Source: Toxotes chatareus
Taxonomy: Eukaryota > Chordata > Actinopteri > Toxotidae
DNA: 64,000 nucleotides
Assembly (NCBI GenBank): GCA_016801885.1
Contig: CM028882.1
Coordinates: 2,542,001 to 2,606,000 of the forward strand
Direction of reading: 5' to 3'
The position numbers and the translations under genes are program-made. This document shows positions 1 to 15,300 of this stretch, piece by piece. Each line of letters opens with the position of its first letter. The first letter of the stretch is position 1. The notes below the pieces were generated by a model that was not told the origin of the DNA, searched no databases, and was given only the letters and a program-made list of their open reading frames with translations.

Positions 1-216
1 TTCTTGAGTGCTCATAGAAACCTTTCCCAACAGTGCTACTGGGATCTACTCAAAGCCACATTCTATTAAACCGAGAACCCTGTCAACTCTTAAGTCTAAA
101 CGCCACCCAGAGCGCCATTATGTATGATTTGGATGTTTTTTTTCCCTCTGCTCCGCACATTATTCCTGGACTAATCTTTGAAGTGGTTGATGACTGGTGT
201 GTTTTGGTGCTGGCAG
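1..216 (+). other. tnc intron, 3' end
   Basis: Intron sequence ending in ...ttggtgctggcag at 216, a normal acceptor for the next tnc exon. No other feature is visible. Confidence 0.8.
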
Positions 217-370
217 AAAGAGGAGGATGGTGAGATTCTTAACTCCCTTGGCCGTCCAGAGACCACCTTTGAGCAGTCGGGCCTGGGCCCTGGCCAGGAG
301 TACGAGGTCAAGCTGGAGGTGGTGAAGAACAACAAGCGCGGACCGCCTGCCTCCAAGAACGTCATCACAA
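217..370 (+). CDS. tnc: tnc exon: second half of FN3 repeat 2
   Basis: Encodes KEEDGEILNSL... through LGPGQEYEVKLEVVKNN and ends ...NVITS. Acceptor tggcag|AAAGAG, donor ACAA|GTAAGT. It starts in phase 0 and ends in phase 1. The PGQEYxVxLxxVKNNxRGP pattern is that of TNC FN3-2. Confidence 0.9.
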
Positions 371-3300
371 GTAAGTGTACACATTCACTCTGCTAACTGG
401 CCTTTCAGTCTTTTGTTTTAGACTTACTGGAATGGTTTTATTCCAGAAGGGTGAACATATAGTCAGTTTGCAGTGGGTTTTCTAACTTAACCCGTTACTG
501 CGTTATTTTATGGCTTGTTCTGAAAAATATTTCACCCTCATTTTTTGGAAGACTAGGGTCTTCTGATAATTCCTCTGTGTCAAAGAACTGATCACACTGC
601 AACCTCAACCCAGATGGTTTTTTTGTGTGGGTTGTAAAAACCAAGTTACCAAATTAATGCAGAAATTGCAATATTTGTAGTATGGATTATGGATATTATG
701 GATTCTTTTTAGGCTTTTAGACAACAAAATGGCCTTTTTTTTTATTTTTGCAAGTGAGTATTAGTAGATCGCCAAAAAAAAAAAAAAAAAGTAAATATAA
801 TTTTATATTAATTAATAGGTATTGAATAGTCAAATTCTTACCCTCTTGGTGTTCCCGAAATGCAGCATTACACTCACCTTATGACATTGTTTGGAGTAGA
901 AAACTTTGTAAGTTAGAAGAAAAAGAGTGAGACAGATGTGAACACACAACATTGTGAATAAATGATATGTCTTTGTCTGCTGGTCAGCCTCACATCTATT
1001 TAACCTGAACAATTCTTTGCTCTGTTCGACCTTTATAAACTCACGACCCACAGAAACATATTCATACAATGGAGGGATAAATCCCTGCCTGATGGATTCT
1101 AGGAAAGCTAAGTTAAAAATTTAATCTCTATAGTATATCAAAAAATTGTGATCTTGACCCCTTGGTATTAATGCTGAGCATTGTATTGAAAACGCATTTG
1201 CAGGAGAATACGTCTAAACTCCCTGAGCCTGTGCTGCAGATTGAGAAAGTGGATTTTCCAGAAATAGAGGTTATCGTGGAGTAAGGTGTCAGAGTTAACT
1301 ACAAAAACAGGCTGTCACCTTCATACCCCGTATAGGGCTCATTGAATTCTATATCTGCCTTATCCATCTTGCAGCTCCCAACAGAGTATTGTAAACAGCC
1401 TGACATGTCAACCCTGAGTGATTAGCTCATTAGTTTTCACTGCATTGTTGTGATTTACTGGGGGTAGTAAAAAGAGATATGGAATTCCAGCCCTATTGGC
1501 AAGTTATGAGATATCTCCATACCTCCATCAGGCAATAAAGCCCAATGGATTGTAACACTCTGAGAAACTCAAGGCTGGGGATCAATATAAAGAGAGAAAT
1601 CAGGGTTGAATGTGTGACTTCACCTTCCAGACCAACCACCAAGCTATTTTTAGGTGTCTTGAAACTCTGCTCCAACTCTTGCTAGAGTTGTTAAATGTGT
1701 ATTTTCTTTAAAAGGAGGGCTCTATGGCCAACTGAAACTTAAACCTTTCCTCAAATGTGCTAGCTGTTACCCCTGGGAGCCTTCTGTTTCAGCAAAGCAG
1801 ATTCAACAAGCGCCGCAATGTTCGCCATACGTTGAGCACTTAGTGGAATAAATGGCAGCTCCTTCCAGCAGTGGGTCAGGCCTCTTCTTTGCTTATATAT
1901 GGTGTGAAAATGGTCTGCACCGTGCCAGAATAAACACCAGGATATGTGGAAATGCCATTAGAAACCTGTCATAACCTTTTCTTTTAAACGCAGCAGTAAG
2001 AGCAGAGGGCTGACAAATTGCACTGATAACTAAATGTAGAGCACATTAACATGGTTTTCTTTTGTCATTTTCTTTTGTGGCTTCTCCAGTTAAACCAAAG
2101 AAAAGTAGGAAGGTGCTGTGATAATGTCTGTTGTGTAGTTTTATTGAATTGTGAAGGATGGATCCTTTATTCTTATGAGGAACACATACTGTTCTGCATT
2201 CTAAGGAAAATGGACCCTACACTCTAAATTCCCTATTATATTGATTAAATAAGGTGGATGATGTGATCACTTTTTTCAGTAACAAGTCTAATATACAATT
2301 TGAAATTCAATTATGACTTTGCAGTTACTTATACAGTAAAAGTAAAGCTCTGTTGCTCCAGGTAGCTCAAAGGTTGTCTTATTTAACTACAATGTGTTCG
2401 TGGCTGGCTGGTACATACATGCACATTGAGGAGTCACCTGTTTTTTAGAGCTGGAGGATGTGCAGCTGCACTTCTGAGGTGTCAGCTGCTGTGCAGTCAC
2501 CAGAGCTTAGAGAACTGCAGGATGGTCAGTAAATCCCTCCAAACTGTCGCTCTGACTGCTTATTAAACTGCAGTGTCTTGCTTTCTGTGGATATGTTCAG
2601 TTATTACAAATCCTGTCCATGTAGTACAAATGTATGCGTTTTAAGACAAAGGCCAAAATTCCTCTCCTTTGAGCATTGAGGGTTTTTTTTTGGCCCGCCT
2701 TATAAATGTGAATGTCTGTCACTGGACTGACTGAGTGATGAAGTTACACCATTGGTTGTTGGAGTTTCCCTTTGGGCCGTTGCTTTTTCAAAATGAATTG
2801 GCCTCATCAGGGGGGTGTTTACAGGCAATGTTGCCAACTTAGCGCCTTTGTCTCTAGATTTATTTATTTATTTATTTTCAGACCCCTTTAGTGACCTTTA
2901 AAAAAAAAAAAAAAAAAAAAAAAAGCCATTATTGCCCTGCGAGCACAAGGTCAGGGTTTCCCTCCACAGGCACATCTCTCTGTGCATCTCATTCAGCTGA
3001 CTGCACGGAAGCTGACATAGACATGAGCGAACTTCTAACTTTCTCTCTGAATGATCATTTTACAAGTAAACATAACTGAAATCACAGCGCAGCCATTGTC
3101 TTTAACTTCAGTGTGTGGGGATTTTCTGAGACGGCGTGGTTATAAAAGCAGTAGCTTGGAAACGTCTTGAAATGTCTGCTGGTTAACATGGATCTGAACA
3201 GGCCATGTTTCAGTCACTGTTTCATACTTGTTCTGTTTTCTGACAATAGAAAAAGAAAAAACTATAGAAGCATACCTGTTATGTTCAGTTGGACGAACTT

Positions 3301-6300
3301 ACTTGCAAAATTTCAGAAATATAGTCTCAATTCTTGCCTTGTCTTTATCCCAACTCATACAGTGATCAAAGTCAAAGTCAAAGTCAACTTTATTGTCAAA
3401 ACCATATGTACAGGTCATACACAGGTTTTGAAATTGCAGTGCTCCCTAGGCCCGCAGTGTTACGGTAAAAAAATTAAATTAAAAACAGTATAAACATAAA
3501 TAAACATAAGCAGTATAAACAGTATAAACATATCTCAGTTGAGAAGAGAGTTGTATATAATACAAAAAACAGTGATACAAAAGAATTTGTGTAATTTTTA
3601 GCTCAAATTATGTAATTTAAGCAGTAACAGGGTTATATTGCAGCAGCTGAATGTAAGTGTCGGTGCAAGTTTGTTTCAGCCCAGTGGTGTGTGTGTGTGT
3701 GTGTGTGTGGGAATGAGTCCATATTTCCGGGGGGGTTCAGAGGGGGGATGTGGGTGAGGGTCTAGGGTTCGTGTGTGCGGGGGTCCTCAGGGGGAGGGAC
3801 GGCAAGGCAGGGAGAGAGTTCAGCATCCTGACAGCTTGGTGGACAGAACTGTCTCTCAGTCTGCTGGTTCTGGCCCGGAGACTCTTCAGTCTCCTTCCGG
3901 ATGGCAGCAGACTGAAGAAGCTGTTGGACGGGTGGGTGGGATCACCTGCAATGCAGAGGGCTTTGCGGGTGAGACGAGTGTGGTAGATGTCCTGAAGGGA
4001 GGGGAGAGAGACACCCATGACCTTCTCAGCTGCTCTCACTACGCGATGTAGCTTCTTCCGGCAGGACACGGTGCAGGTGCCATACCACACAGTGATGCAG
4101 CTGGTCAGGATGCTCTCTATGATGCCCCTGTAGAAACTGCACATGATGGGGGCTGGGGCTCTGGCTCTCCTCAGTTTACGGAGGAAGTAGAGTCGCTGTT
4201 GGGCTTTGCTGGTCAGTGATGCAGTGTTTTTTGACCAGGAGAGGTCTTCTGAGATGTGCACACCCAGGAACTTGGTGCTGCTCACTCTCTCCACAACAGC
4301 ACCGTGGATGGTTAGTGGGGTGTGCTGGGCGTGCGCTCTCCTGAAGTCTATGACAATCTCCTTTGTCTTCTCCACGTTCAGGGAGAGGTTGTTGACACTG
4401 CACCACTCGGCCAGGCGGCTCACCTCACTCCTGTAGTATGTCTCAAAACTATAGAAGCATACCTGTTATGTTCAGTTGGACGAACTTACTTGCAAAATTT
4501 CAGAAATATAGTCTCAATTCTTGCCTTGTCTTTATCCCAACTCATACAGTGATGTAGAGGACATGACAGTAAATCCCCATAGTGTGGGTGTAATTGAGCT
4601 CCCCTCTTTTATATTGTGATTTTTCTTACACATCACAATAACGTTCATTTGTGAGTGAAACTACAGCATTTAACATTACACAGTAAGAATCAGGTATATG
4701 GACTGATTTGTGGCTGTTTTTACCTTTTGCTTGCAATAATATCAAGTATCAGCTGTCCCCCACCTTTCTACGTGTCAATTCCACATAATGAAGTTGTTCC
4801 TATAGTTTGCTGTTTCTCTGTAGGTACTCAGTATTTACAAAAACACAGTAATTTATTTCTCTTTTCCACCAAAATGCCCAATTGTTACTTCCTTGTTCCC
4901 CATAGTCAGATTCTCTTCCACTCTAAGTATCTATAGAAACTTTTCAGTGTTTTATCAGTTCTTGATTCATACAACAAAATTGCGCTGTAAATCGTGGCCT
5001 GTTTTTATAAAGTATTAGCTTTAGTTGATTTTGTGTAAGAACAGGAAAGTTTTGAGAAAAGTTTCTTGTTTAAAAGGCCGTGAATGCATGCGTTCACTCC
5101 TGCACTCACATATGTCCACCCACGTGTCAGCACTGTGTGGATTATGAGGTTCAGATTTCTCTGTTTCTCCCCGTGTTGCTCTGCTCTCTTAGTGTTTCCC
5201 ATTACACCAGCTTGCAGCGCGTACTGTGGGATTTGCATGCTGAGGGGCTAATTGTGTGAAGTGGGTTTCTTTGCTCCTCCTCCTCCCCCCTCTCTCCTCC
5301 TCCTCCAACCCAACCTAGAATGTGTGGGAGGCACTAGTCAGTCAGGCAATCAGGCTCACAGGGCCACCGGTCTCCCAGGAGAATGGTATTGTGACATCCT
5401 AGCGTCACACTTACAGCCTCCTCAGAAGACAAATCTGTGTTAAGCTCAAACATAGATTCTTCATTTTATCAGCCCTGCACAGAGGGTTGACTTTCCTAAA
5501 GTTGCTTGTGTGTGACAAATCAATTTCAGCGCCGGTGAAAAGGCGTCCTTCATGGGAACAGGGATTTGATCTATAAATAGTTTGAATAACCTCATAAATG
5601 CAAGAGGGCTGTCACATTTTTCACTACCTGCACTGCTTAAATGACTGTATTCATACATGTAACATACGACAACCCTCTTAACCTCAACCTGTGCTTCCTG
5701 CCGTCATGGTCTCTGGTCTGGAGTTCATTTCCATCAATGTGTAGATAAAGGCAATGCAAGGTGATTCAACCATGATACAAATTCTTACTTGACAGTATCC
5801 TTCAGTCTAATGTATATAATCAGCTTTCATTAGCTGACCATGAGCATTCTTCTTTTACACTGATGCAGCCAGTAGTTATATTCAGCTAATTTTGGAGGTT
5901 GTCTCGATACTTCCTAAACTGTGTTCAGAATGTTCAGACAGAACACCTTGTGAACTTTTGCCTCATGAATTTGTCTTTCTGGATTATTTATGCAGTCTGT
6001 GTTTATTTACTCCAAACAGCCAATGTGCTAACTGTAAAGGCTGTGTGTGTTTGTTTGACAGCTCTGATTTTGGCTGGTCTCAAAACCGAACAGGAACTCC
6101 AGTTTGAATTTCACTCACTCCTTTTTTCCATTTGCATTGATGTGAAGTCTTAGTCTTGGTATAAATGTGAATTTTAAGCTAAAGTTGAAATGGTTTCAGC
6201 TCTTGCACACATACTCTCACCTCAGTTCAGATGTTAGACGACAAAATGCATTTTAAATGACCAGGTATAGGTTTAGATGCGGCAGCTGTGGCCTGAGTGT

Positions 6301-9300
6301 TAAGAAAGAGGAAGATGACTAAACAGAGACAACAAGCAATTCAAATCTTAGTACAGGACAAAAGACAGAAAATAAATGATCAGGGCTGCACCTTTCTTAT
6401 GTTATTTGTTCAGTCAGTTGTTTGTGCCAGAGAATAGTGAAAAGTACCCTCTGTAATTTCCCTGAGCCCAAGGTGACGTCCTGAACTTCCTAAAGATATG
6501 AAAGTTACAGTTAAACAAAATGTGTTTCATCACCAAAACAATGCAAGTGATGGAAGGTCACCTTTCACAGCCACTTGAGTTTGAAGCCATGAGTTCTCAG
6601 TTGTAGAGGAACTGCATTGTATTTATTTACACACAAATAAAATGCCAATGAAAGGAAGTTCTGCATAGAAGTATAATGACGTACTGTAACTTTATAACTT
6701 TTTATAATAATAACTAATAACATCTCTCATCAAATACCTTTGACTATAAGCACTATGAATTACCTTGTGTACGAATGGTGCTATATAAATAAACCTTGCC
6801 TTGCCTATATATCTATGTAAATGGAAGGGAATTTAAACGTTGCTTGTAAGAGTCCTTTAACCACCTTCACTTTGTTACCCCTTGCCCCTGTAGTGATTGA
6901 TGCCCCCAGCCAAGTAGACGTGCGTGATGTGACAGACACCACAGCGCTGGTGACCTGGTTCCAGCCCGTGGCGGAGGTGGAAGGCGTCACTGTCTCTTAC
7001 GGGCCCAGCACGAACCCTGCTGACCGCAACATCGTGGAGCTGTCCTCCACTGACACCCAGTACCACCTGGGAGGCCTCACCCCTGACACCCAGTATGAGG
7101 TGTCTCTGACAGCTCGGATGGGAGAAAGGACCAGTATTCCTGTGTATGAGTCTTTCCTTACAGGTAAGACTTGTAACAGTTAGGTTTGGCCTTCAGTTAG
7201 ACATACAGTTAAATTTAGGGTGAAGTTAGGGTAAAGTGACATCTGTCTAAAGCCCATATCTGTGTGTTAGACCTGGACGCCCCCAGAGACCTGCAGACGG
7301 TGGAACTGACAGACGAAAGCATCACCCTTGAGTGGAAGAACAGTCAAGCTCAGGTGGACAACTATCGCATCAAGTATGGACCTCTGTCTGGAGGCGAACA
7401 CGGAGAGATGCTCTTCCCCCCAGGACCCAAGGACAACACCCGGGCCAAGATCACCGGTACTGCCCCGTAAAGCCACACACACATCTACACACACAAAAAT
7501 CCATCTGTGTGCAAGGTACAGACACAGATAAAGCATTACGCAACAACCGCAATAAGCTTATCTCAAGGTTCACTAATTCACACTATTCATAAGTTCACAA
7601 GTTGAAACTAATGACTTTATTAACAATTAAGAAATAATTGAGTAATGGTTTACAGACCATTAATGAAGCTGTTAACAGCTTGCAGGTTGGATTTGGAAAA
7701 GTTGCACTTTGCCTTTAATCCACTACTCACATTACCATGAATGGTAATTCACAGGCTCATAATTGTCTCTTCATCAATCAGAAATAAAACATTACTTCCA
7801 CTCCCATCAGACAAAATCCTCAGGCTATCATTCTCAAAGGTTTACTCACACAGAATACATGTTGGGATCATGTTCATGATGCAGGAGGGTCTGTGCATCT
7901 GCTGAGAGTGTTGTAGCAACACAGTGAATATAACAGCAGGGCAACAGGGGAGAACAACAAGAGAACATATTCAAACTCTCTCTTGAACTCTCACAGACAT
8001 TAATAAAGCCATTAGTGCTTTTTTCTAATTAATGTTCCAAACACTGGTGAGTTCAAAGAATCAGGGATTTTGCATTAACTGAGAGTTTAATTAATTTATG
8101 GCCCTGCACCCACTGCACCATGTCACCATGCAATTAGGGCCAAGACCAGTATTGATCGCTACTACAGTACAAAACAACCGCTCAGCAAAACGAATGGGCT
8201 GTTTCACTGTGGACTGTACGTACTCTGTGTTTTTATTCTTTTGTCTGCTTTGAGTTCACCTTTAGATCATTACCACTTTGATTTGCAGTGCGAGATGTTT
8301 ATTCTTCTAATTCTTTGGGTGTTTGCGGTACTCCAAGTTAAATGGTCAGTGTTACATTCAGCCTGCTCATTTCCAAAATGGGTTGCCTTTGTTTTGTGTT
8401 GTGAAATGTTTTCCCATCTACAAAACAGTCACTTTATTAGAAAAGCACCGGGGGTGGCATTCACACTTTAAATGGAATAACTCTGCAGATTGTTTCACTG
8501 TGAGATTCTGCTGAAATAAGAAAAGCGGACCCTTTTTCATCTGTCTGCACCACTGACATTATTAAGCCATGCTTTGAGGCGGATGTGATTTTTTTGTGTT
8601 GTGTGCTGCTGCATGGCAGGATTAGACACCATGAGAAACAACAAAAAAAAAAGCTCTACAAAAACGGGCTAACAGTGTCTTTGTCTGGCCCAATTCTTTG
8701 TCCTTGGGAGGCCCATCCCATGGAAATAAAGCACTGTGTCCATTCAGCTAGTGCCCCCCTCCACTCCACACACACCTCAGCACTTCTTTCACGCAGTTAT
8801 TATCTGTAATTGCCTTCACGGTCGTGATTTTATTGATAATGAGTTTCCTGGGCATTAGGTGTAATTTCATGCTGCAAGACTCTGTGTGTGATGACCTCTG
8901 TGGGAGTTAATAAAGGAATTAGAGGCGATCAGGCTGAGAGAGGGCTTAATTGTAGAGACCAAAGGGCCACCAGAGCCTGGTGTATCATAGCAAGTAGTGT
9001 TTCTGCTCTGCGACAAGGGCCCTATAGATCCATCAATGCAAATACAACACTGATGTTCCACGGCGAGCACAGCCTTACCATGAAATGCAATTAGGCTGCA
9101 ATCTATTATACAATCAAGCCGCATGAGAGCGTTTTTGTGTTTGCCACAGGCACTGGAGCCATTAGCTGAAACAACTGGCCACTTGACTACAGAGCCTCCC
9201 CATCGTTCACTTAGTGACACCTCGGTGGATTTGTACAAACAAAACATGACGGCGCTTTTTATTTCTGCATCACAGTGTTTTTATTTTGCACCACCATACA

Positions 9301-12300
9301 GGACTGAGACCTGGCACAGAGTATGGGATGGGTGTCACAGCGGTGAAGGACGAGCGGGAGAGTTTGCCGACGACCACCAACGCAGTGACCGGTGAGACGC
9401 TTTCATGTGCTCAGTGTTAATATAAAAAACTACATACATACAGAATATGTACAAATAGTTACATGTATAAACACATATGAAACATACATTATGTATAGAC
9501 TTACACATGCACATACATTACTGCATATATAAATATGTACTGTCCTGCCAGGTCACATCTAACATATTTCCTATGACCTTGCCCATGTGTAGAATTTATT
9601 ACGAAATTCTGCCTGCAAATACTTTTTTTTTTTTACTGTCCAGCTCTTTAGCATGACAGTAAACAATTTAGCTTGGCACTGGCAGCTGCTGTTAAGTGAG
9701 CCAAGGTTTATGTTCACAATTTATTTAGACTTTTCCTTTAATTCTCTCAAAAATACACACGACAGTGTAGAAATCCTCAGGCATTCTGTGCAAACCTGTT
9801 GTGGAAATGGTTTATTTCTGTTTTGTCATTGTTAAAAAAAAAAAAAGGGGGAATTTCCCTGGCTTTACAATATATAGGTGACTGTCTTTCCAAAAAGGAA
9901 GCCACGGTAAAATGAATTTACATTTTATAAGATATATTTAAAAGCAATTAGTTTGTATAAGAGCTCACTGGAATTTTCAGGAACACTTAAAATAGACACT
10001 GTTTCACAGTGTAGGTTGTTTTTGATAACATCATGTTTTAAACAAGACATCTTTCATCATGATATGTAAAATCTTGCCATTTCATTAGGTATACCAGAGT
10101 GTGTACAAGTCTATTTTGGCTGCTCCAAGCACCCAAACTGTAACTGTATGAATAAAAGACAACAAACCCCAGGCAGTGGCTGACTGCTCACTTGGACTCA
10201 AGGATGAACTGATTAGATCTTGGTTAGATTGGTTTGGTTTGGTTTGATTAACTTAACTGGCTTAAATGTTGTGTAAGTGAATTGGCGCTCAAGAATAACA
10301 AAAGAGAAATTCCTGATCATATGATGATTTCAGGATTTGTCTTGGACAAGCTGCTTTGTCATATCAAATCTGAAACATCCATTCACAACTTCTCCTCTGC
10401 CCCTCTAAATTAGCCCTGGATGCTCCCAAGGACCTGGCTGTTGCAGAGGTGACAGAGACCACCATTATGCTGGAGTGGAAGCGCCCCCTGGCAAAACTGG
10501 ACTCCTACAGACTGGTCTATGTTTCCGCTGATGGTCACAGGGCTGAGGATGTGGTCCCAGGCAATTCTGAGTCTTTCACCCTGAGGAGCCTGACACCCGG
10601 CATGCTGTACACCATCAGCATCACTGCTGAGAGGGGACGCAGGGCCAGTGCACCGGCTACCATCTCAGCACCCACAGGTCAGCACTGCAAAAAAAAAAAA
10701 ACCAACAGCACACCTTTACCACACATTACAGTGTCAAACATGTCTGTGAGGAAATGATAACAATTTTCAGACACCTCGCTCTGTATTATTCCCCACATAA
10801 GATTTCTGTCAAAGGCTTTTTTCCACAATCTTTATTTTTATTTTCTCTCTTACCTCAGGTGGTAGCCATGGAGACAGTTGTGGCTTCTCAGAAACACTGT
10901 CCCAGTTATTCTAACCCAAAGACCTCGCCTCAGACGGTTTTCAGTGTAACTACTTTCTGTGAAAGAAATAGTCCCTATGAGAACTATTGAAAGTGTGATT
11001 ATCCAGAGTAACAAGGGCAACTTCCGAAAAGAGAGGCTGCAGTTTAATTTTGTAAAGCTGCTCTAATGTCTTTACATGGATTAGATTACTACATTCAACC
11101 AGAGAGGCGGTAACATTTTGCCTTTGACAGTACTAGTAGCTGAGGCGTGGGATATCCAGTATGAGTAAAATGTGTCTGAGACAGAGGCTCTTCTGAATGT
11201 AGCTCAATGTTTCCATGACGGTTCTACCTGCTGGTGCAGGGTTAAAAAATAAGAGAAGTCTTCATTAACCATAGGTTCGTTTTTTTTTTTCTTTTTTAAT
11301 TTGTCCTTCAGTACGGCAGCCAAACTGAAGCAATGAATTGAATTCATTGTTAGCTCCTCAGTGTAAGTCCCTCTGTCTCTATCCCTTCTTTCAAGGCTCA
11401 TTTACAACATGAGGGATTATATTTCATTTTTCACTGTTTTTTTTTTTAAACCAAAACAAGAAAAGACAAATGAGGTGATTGTGGCATATTTTTCGTGCTG
11501 CGGTCTGGATGCCTCCAAGCCAAACATTTCACAAGTAAATCTTCCAGTTATGCAACGAGTGCCCATTAAATGCATGGCCACAGGCAAAAATCGATATGGC
11601 ATGAGGGAAAAGTTGGTGAGCTTCGGAATAACTGTCTTTTGTTGCATTTTTGTGGACTGCACACTGCCAAGAAGGACAGAATACAGACTTCTGAGTGTTT
11701 GTGTGTGTGTGTGTGTGTTTGTGTTTGTATGTATGGATGTGGGTGGGTGAGTGCACACGTGCATGTGTCTAGTCTTTATGTCCACTTGTCTTTGCACTCA
11801 TGAGATTGAGAGACTGATAGAGATTTAGTGAACCTTTGGGTGTGCTTGTGTATTTGCGTATGTGCGTGTGTGTGCGTGCGCGCGCGTGTGTGTGTGTGCG
11901 TGCGTGCCTGCGTGTGCGTGTGTGTGAGTGTGTGCTGAGGGGGGGTGCAGGGGGGTTGTATGGACATGTGTGCGCCCTGCAAAATGTTCATTCATGTGAT
12001 AATTGTTGGCGTAAGCCCTGCTCCCCTCTGGTTTTGTGCGATTTGACCACGATGAACTGTGGGTCTGTCAGATAAAAGGCCACATGCTGGGACTCCTGTT
12101 AAAACATTGTCTCAGAAAATCAGCAGCACTCTAATCCACAGCCTGGCCGATCTGCAGCCTTTATCATCTCCAGACACGTAGCACAAACACAGATCACACT
12201 CGTTTTACAGGAGGGATTGGAGGAAAGAGGAGGGGTGGGCGAGGTGATATGAGGCCGGGTGTTCTACTTGTGCCTGATAATCATTGAAACGATTACAAGA

Positions 12301-15300
12301 ATTTGATTCTGAGTGTTTCAATAGGGCTGCTGGAGTGACCTGCTGAATTAATACACAGCCAAAATGTGCTCCTAAAAATCAAGATGCTTTGAGAACCTGA
12401 ACAAAAGACGTAGAAACAAAGCTCTACAATTGAAACACGGAAATCAGAAACCAAAAGACAGGATTACCATAATTTAAATTAATCAGCTGACTGGAAGAGA
12501 ATCATAGGCTGAATTACCCTCAGAGAACAGTGGCAGCAAACATAGAAATGATAAGGATTTCAGCAGGAGGCCCACATTTGCGTAAAGGAACTGAATGTTT
12601 GACTGCCATTGTACACGAAACCAAACACAGAGGGGTCTTAAAGTGATAACAGCCATCCAGAAGGTCCCATATAGATGTATGCTGTATGTTTTGATCACTG
12701 GCGATGACCAGTGGAGGCACAGGAGTAAATTTGTACTATCTGTTGCCATCATGTGGGCATGAGTTTATGTTACTTCATACGATGATAGTGCATGAGCAGC
12801 TGATTCTAGGCTGAGAAAATCAGATAGCAGAAAGCATGAACAAAGCAAGATCAATGTCTTGCATGCACTGACATGATCTGTGCTGCAGCCTTTCGTTGGG
12901 GGCTTGATTCTTATCCTGAGGACTGATACATATGTAATGCTGTTGTATGATATGAATGAGTGTGTATCAAATGGCAGATATCAGAATGACAAAGTGATAT
13001 CTCAGGAGACCATTTGATTTAGTCATGACACACATCTTAAGCTGCATGTGACAACAAGAACTTAAGTTAAGCTTAAACAACTGGTTTACTCAAATGGCAA
13101 AAAAACATCTATTTTTGCATTGCACTGGTGGTATCGGGCCATGCAGACAGGTTTAGAGATATCTGTTTGTGAGATCTCTGTTTTCACATCAATACAACAA
13201 AGATGAATTACATTTTGTTGGTGCTGAGCTGCTCATAACATTGAAAAAAAAAAAAGACATTTAGAAAATTTTACAGCAGCATTTATTTCCAGTCCCTGTG
13301 AATCTACTTTCTGCCAAAGAAATACAGTGGTCCCTATGACAACCTTTGACGTGCTTCTGGAAAGACAGGTCGCTGTTAAAGAAGCACCACAAATGAAAGT
13401 CCATTCACGTCCATTGTAGTGGGGACAGAAGCTGATATCTCAGAGATGGACATTGCTAAACCTATGCTTGGAAAACCAAAATAGGTCAGCACAGCTAGAT
13501 ACCACTAGGTATATTTAGCATTTATAGGCGTATATAAAGTTAATAAATGGTTCATAATATACGATAATGTAGCTATGCACAGCTACAAGGACATTTTTAT
13601 GTGTTGCATCTTTAATTTACAGCATTGGTGAAAAATTATGAAACATGGTTTATACTATTACAATTGTGTGTTAGTATACTGTCACTCATTATCATTATGT
13701 TAATACACCGGTCTCTGTCTATGGGTGCCCACAGGAGGAGTTACAGTTGTTGACAAATACATATAAACTTTATAGAATGATTATAGATGCTGATTAAGGG
13801 GGCTGAAAGCAAAGTGTTATTCCTGCTCCTGTTTATCTCAGAAAAAATCAGAGCGACTTTCTTCAGGAGTCAAAAGTTTGCAGCTATGAAAACAATGTTG
13901 ACTCAAATGTTCCCCACACTAAAGGGCTACAAACTCTTAAGACACACCATACAGTAAATGCATTTGCCTTGCCCATGTGAGCTCTCATAAGCAATGATCA
14001 GCTGAGAAAAGCCCCCCCACCTAACAACAACACACATACACCCCCACCCCATCCCATCATATTCCTATTGTCTACTTCCATTTGCTCGCCTCTCCTCCGC
14101 ACAGTGAAAAGAGGATAATGGGAGCCTTGATGTTTACCTGGGCCATCTATCCCAGCCTCTTTCTAATCTACTGCCTGAATGCTTGCACACACAATGGACA
14201 CCAATTACAGGCAGCTGCACGTGGCACTGCATGGCCTCCCCATGGGTTTGAAGTGGACGGCGTACTTCTGCCATATACTGGCCGGGCTATGCCGCACCTT
14301 CAAATGTTAATGGCTCATTCACAGCCATTAATGGGCAGAAACTGCATCAGCATGTCTGCCTGCTGCTTCCTATCTTTAAGTCTTTCCACTTATATGGTCA
14401 TTTAGAAGGGATGGCTATAGGCAGCCATTGATAATGACGCTGTTTGTTCCCTCTGCCCTTTTGTAGTGTAAATAAGGGAATATTTCCTTTTTTTTTTCTT
14501 TATGTCTTGACAGCAACATGAAATGATTGAAATACAAATGAGAGATCATCAATGTCGACCCCTTTTTTTTGCAGCTGATATTGTCAAGGAGAACTCATCC
14601 ACTGCTGAGCAGAAGTTCAGAATCGTTTGTTTCATCTGTTTCACAATTTACATTGTTGTCAACAAGAAAGGTTCAAATACATCCCAAGGGCCTCCTGAAT
14701 CTGTGTGTTTGTGTGTTGTAAGGTTGGACCAATGTGTGGAGTCAATGCTGGATTTTTTAAAACTTTCCCCAGTTTACTATGAGTCTGTCTAGTTTTAGTC
14801 CACAAAGTCCGGTATCAGCTGTGAAACATGTTGGTCTAACCTTTTTTGTTCATCCTGTATGTGTGTCCCAGTTGTGTAACTCCATGTTGATGTTTGTCGT
14901 CACCCAGAGGAGGAGAAGCCTGTGGTAACTAACGTCACTGTCAGCGACGTGTCATGGGACAGCTTCCTCCTGTCCTGGTCTGCTGAGGATGGGGCGTTTG
15001 AGGCCTTTCTGGTCGAGGTTACTGATGCAGAAACAGGCGCTGAGTGGCAAAACCACACGGTGCTTGCAGACGCTCGCAGCCTTGCCATCTCTGGCCTCTC
15101 CCCCACCACCTGGTACAGGGCCAATCTGTACGGGGTGTACAAGGGAGCCCTCTTAGATCCTGTCTTTGCAGACACCATCACAGGTATCAACGCCGTCAAT
15201 GCTGGGGCTTCGATCTTTCCTTTGCTTCCTTCTCCTTCTGCTCACACTGCTCACGCAGTAAATTAACCAATGTTTTTCCATGTGGACTTTCTAAATGACA

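Larger units (their letters stand above)
371..6893 (+). other. tnc intron between FN3-2 and FN3-3
   Basis: A 6.5-kb intron. It holds poly(A/T) runs (about 774-790, 2899-2924), an L2-type LINE fragment with flanking direct repeats (3258-4553) and a retroposon tail (6764-6806). The rest is AT-rich sequence with no supported gene. Confidence 0.8.

Noticed and set aside
11409..11803. Frames with Cys/Val- or Thr/His-rich repeats
   Set aside because: Translations of GT microsatellites in a tnc intron.
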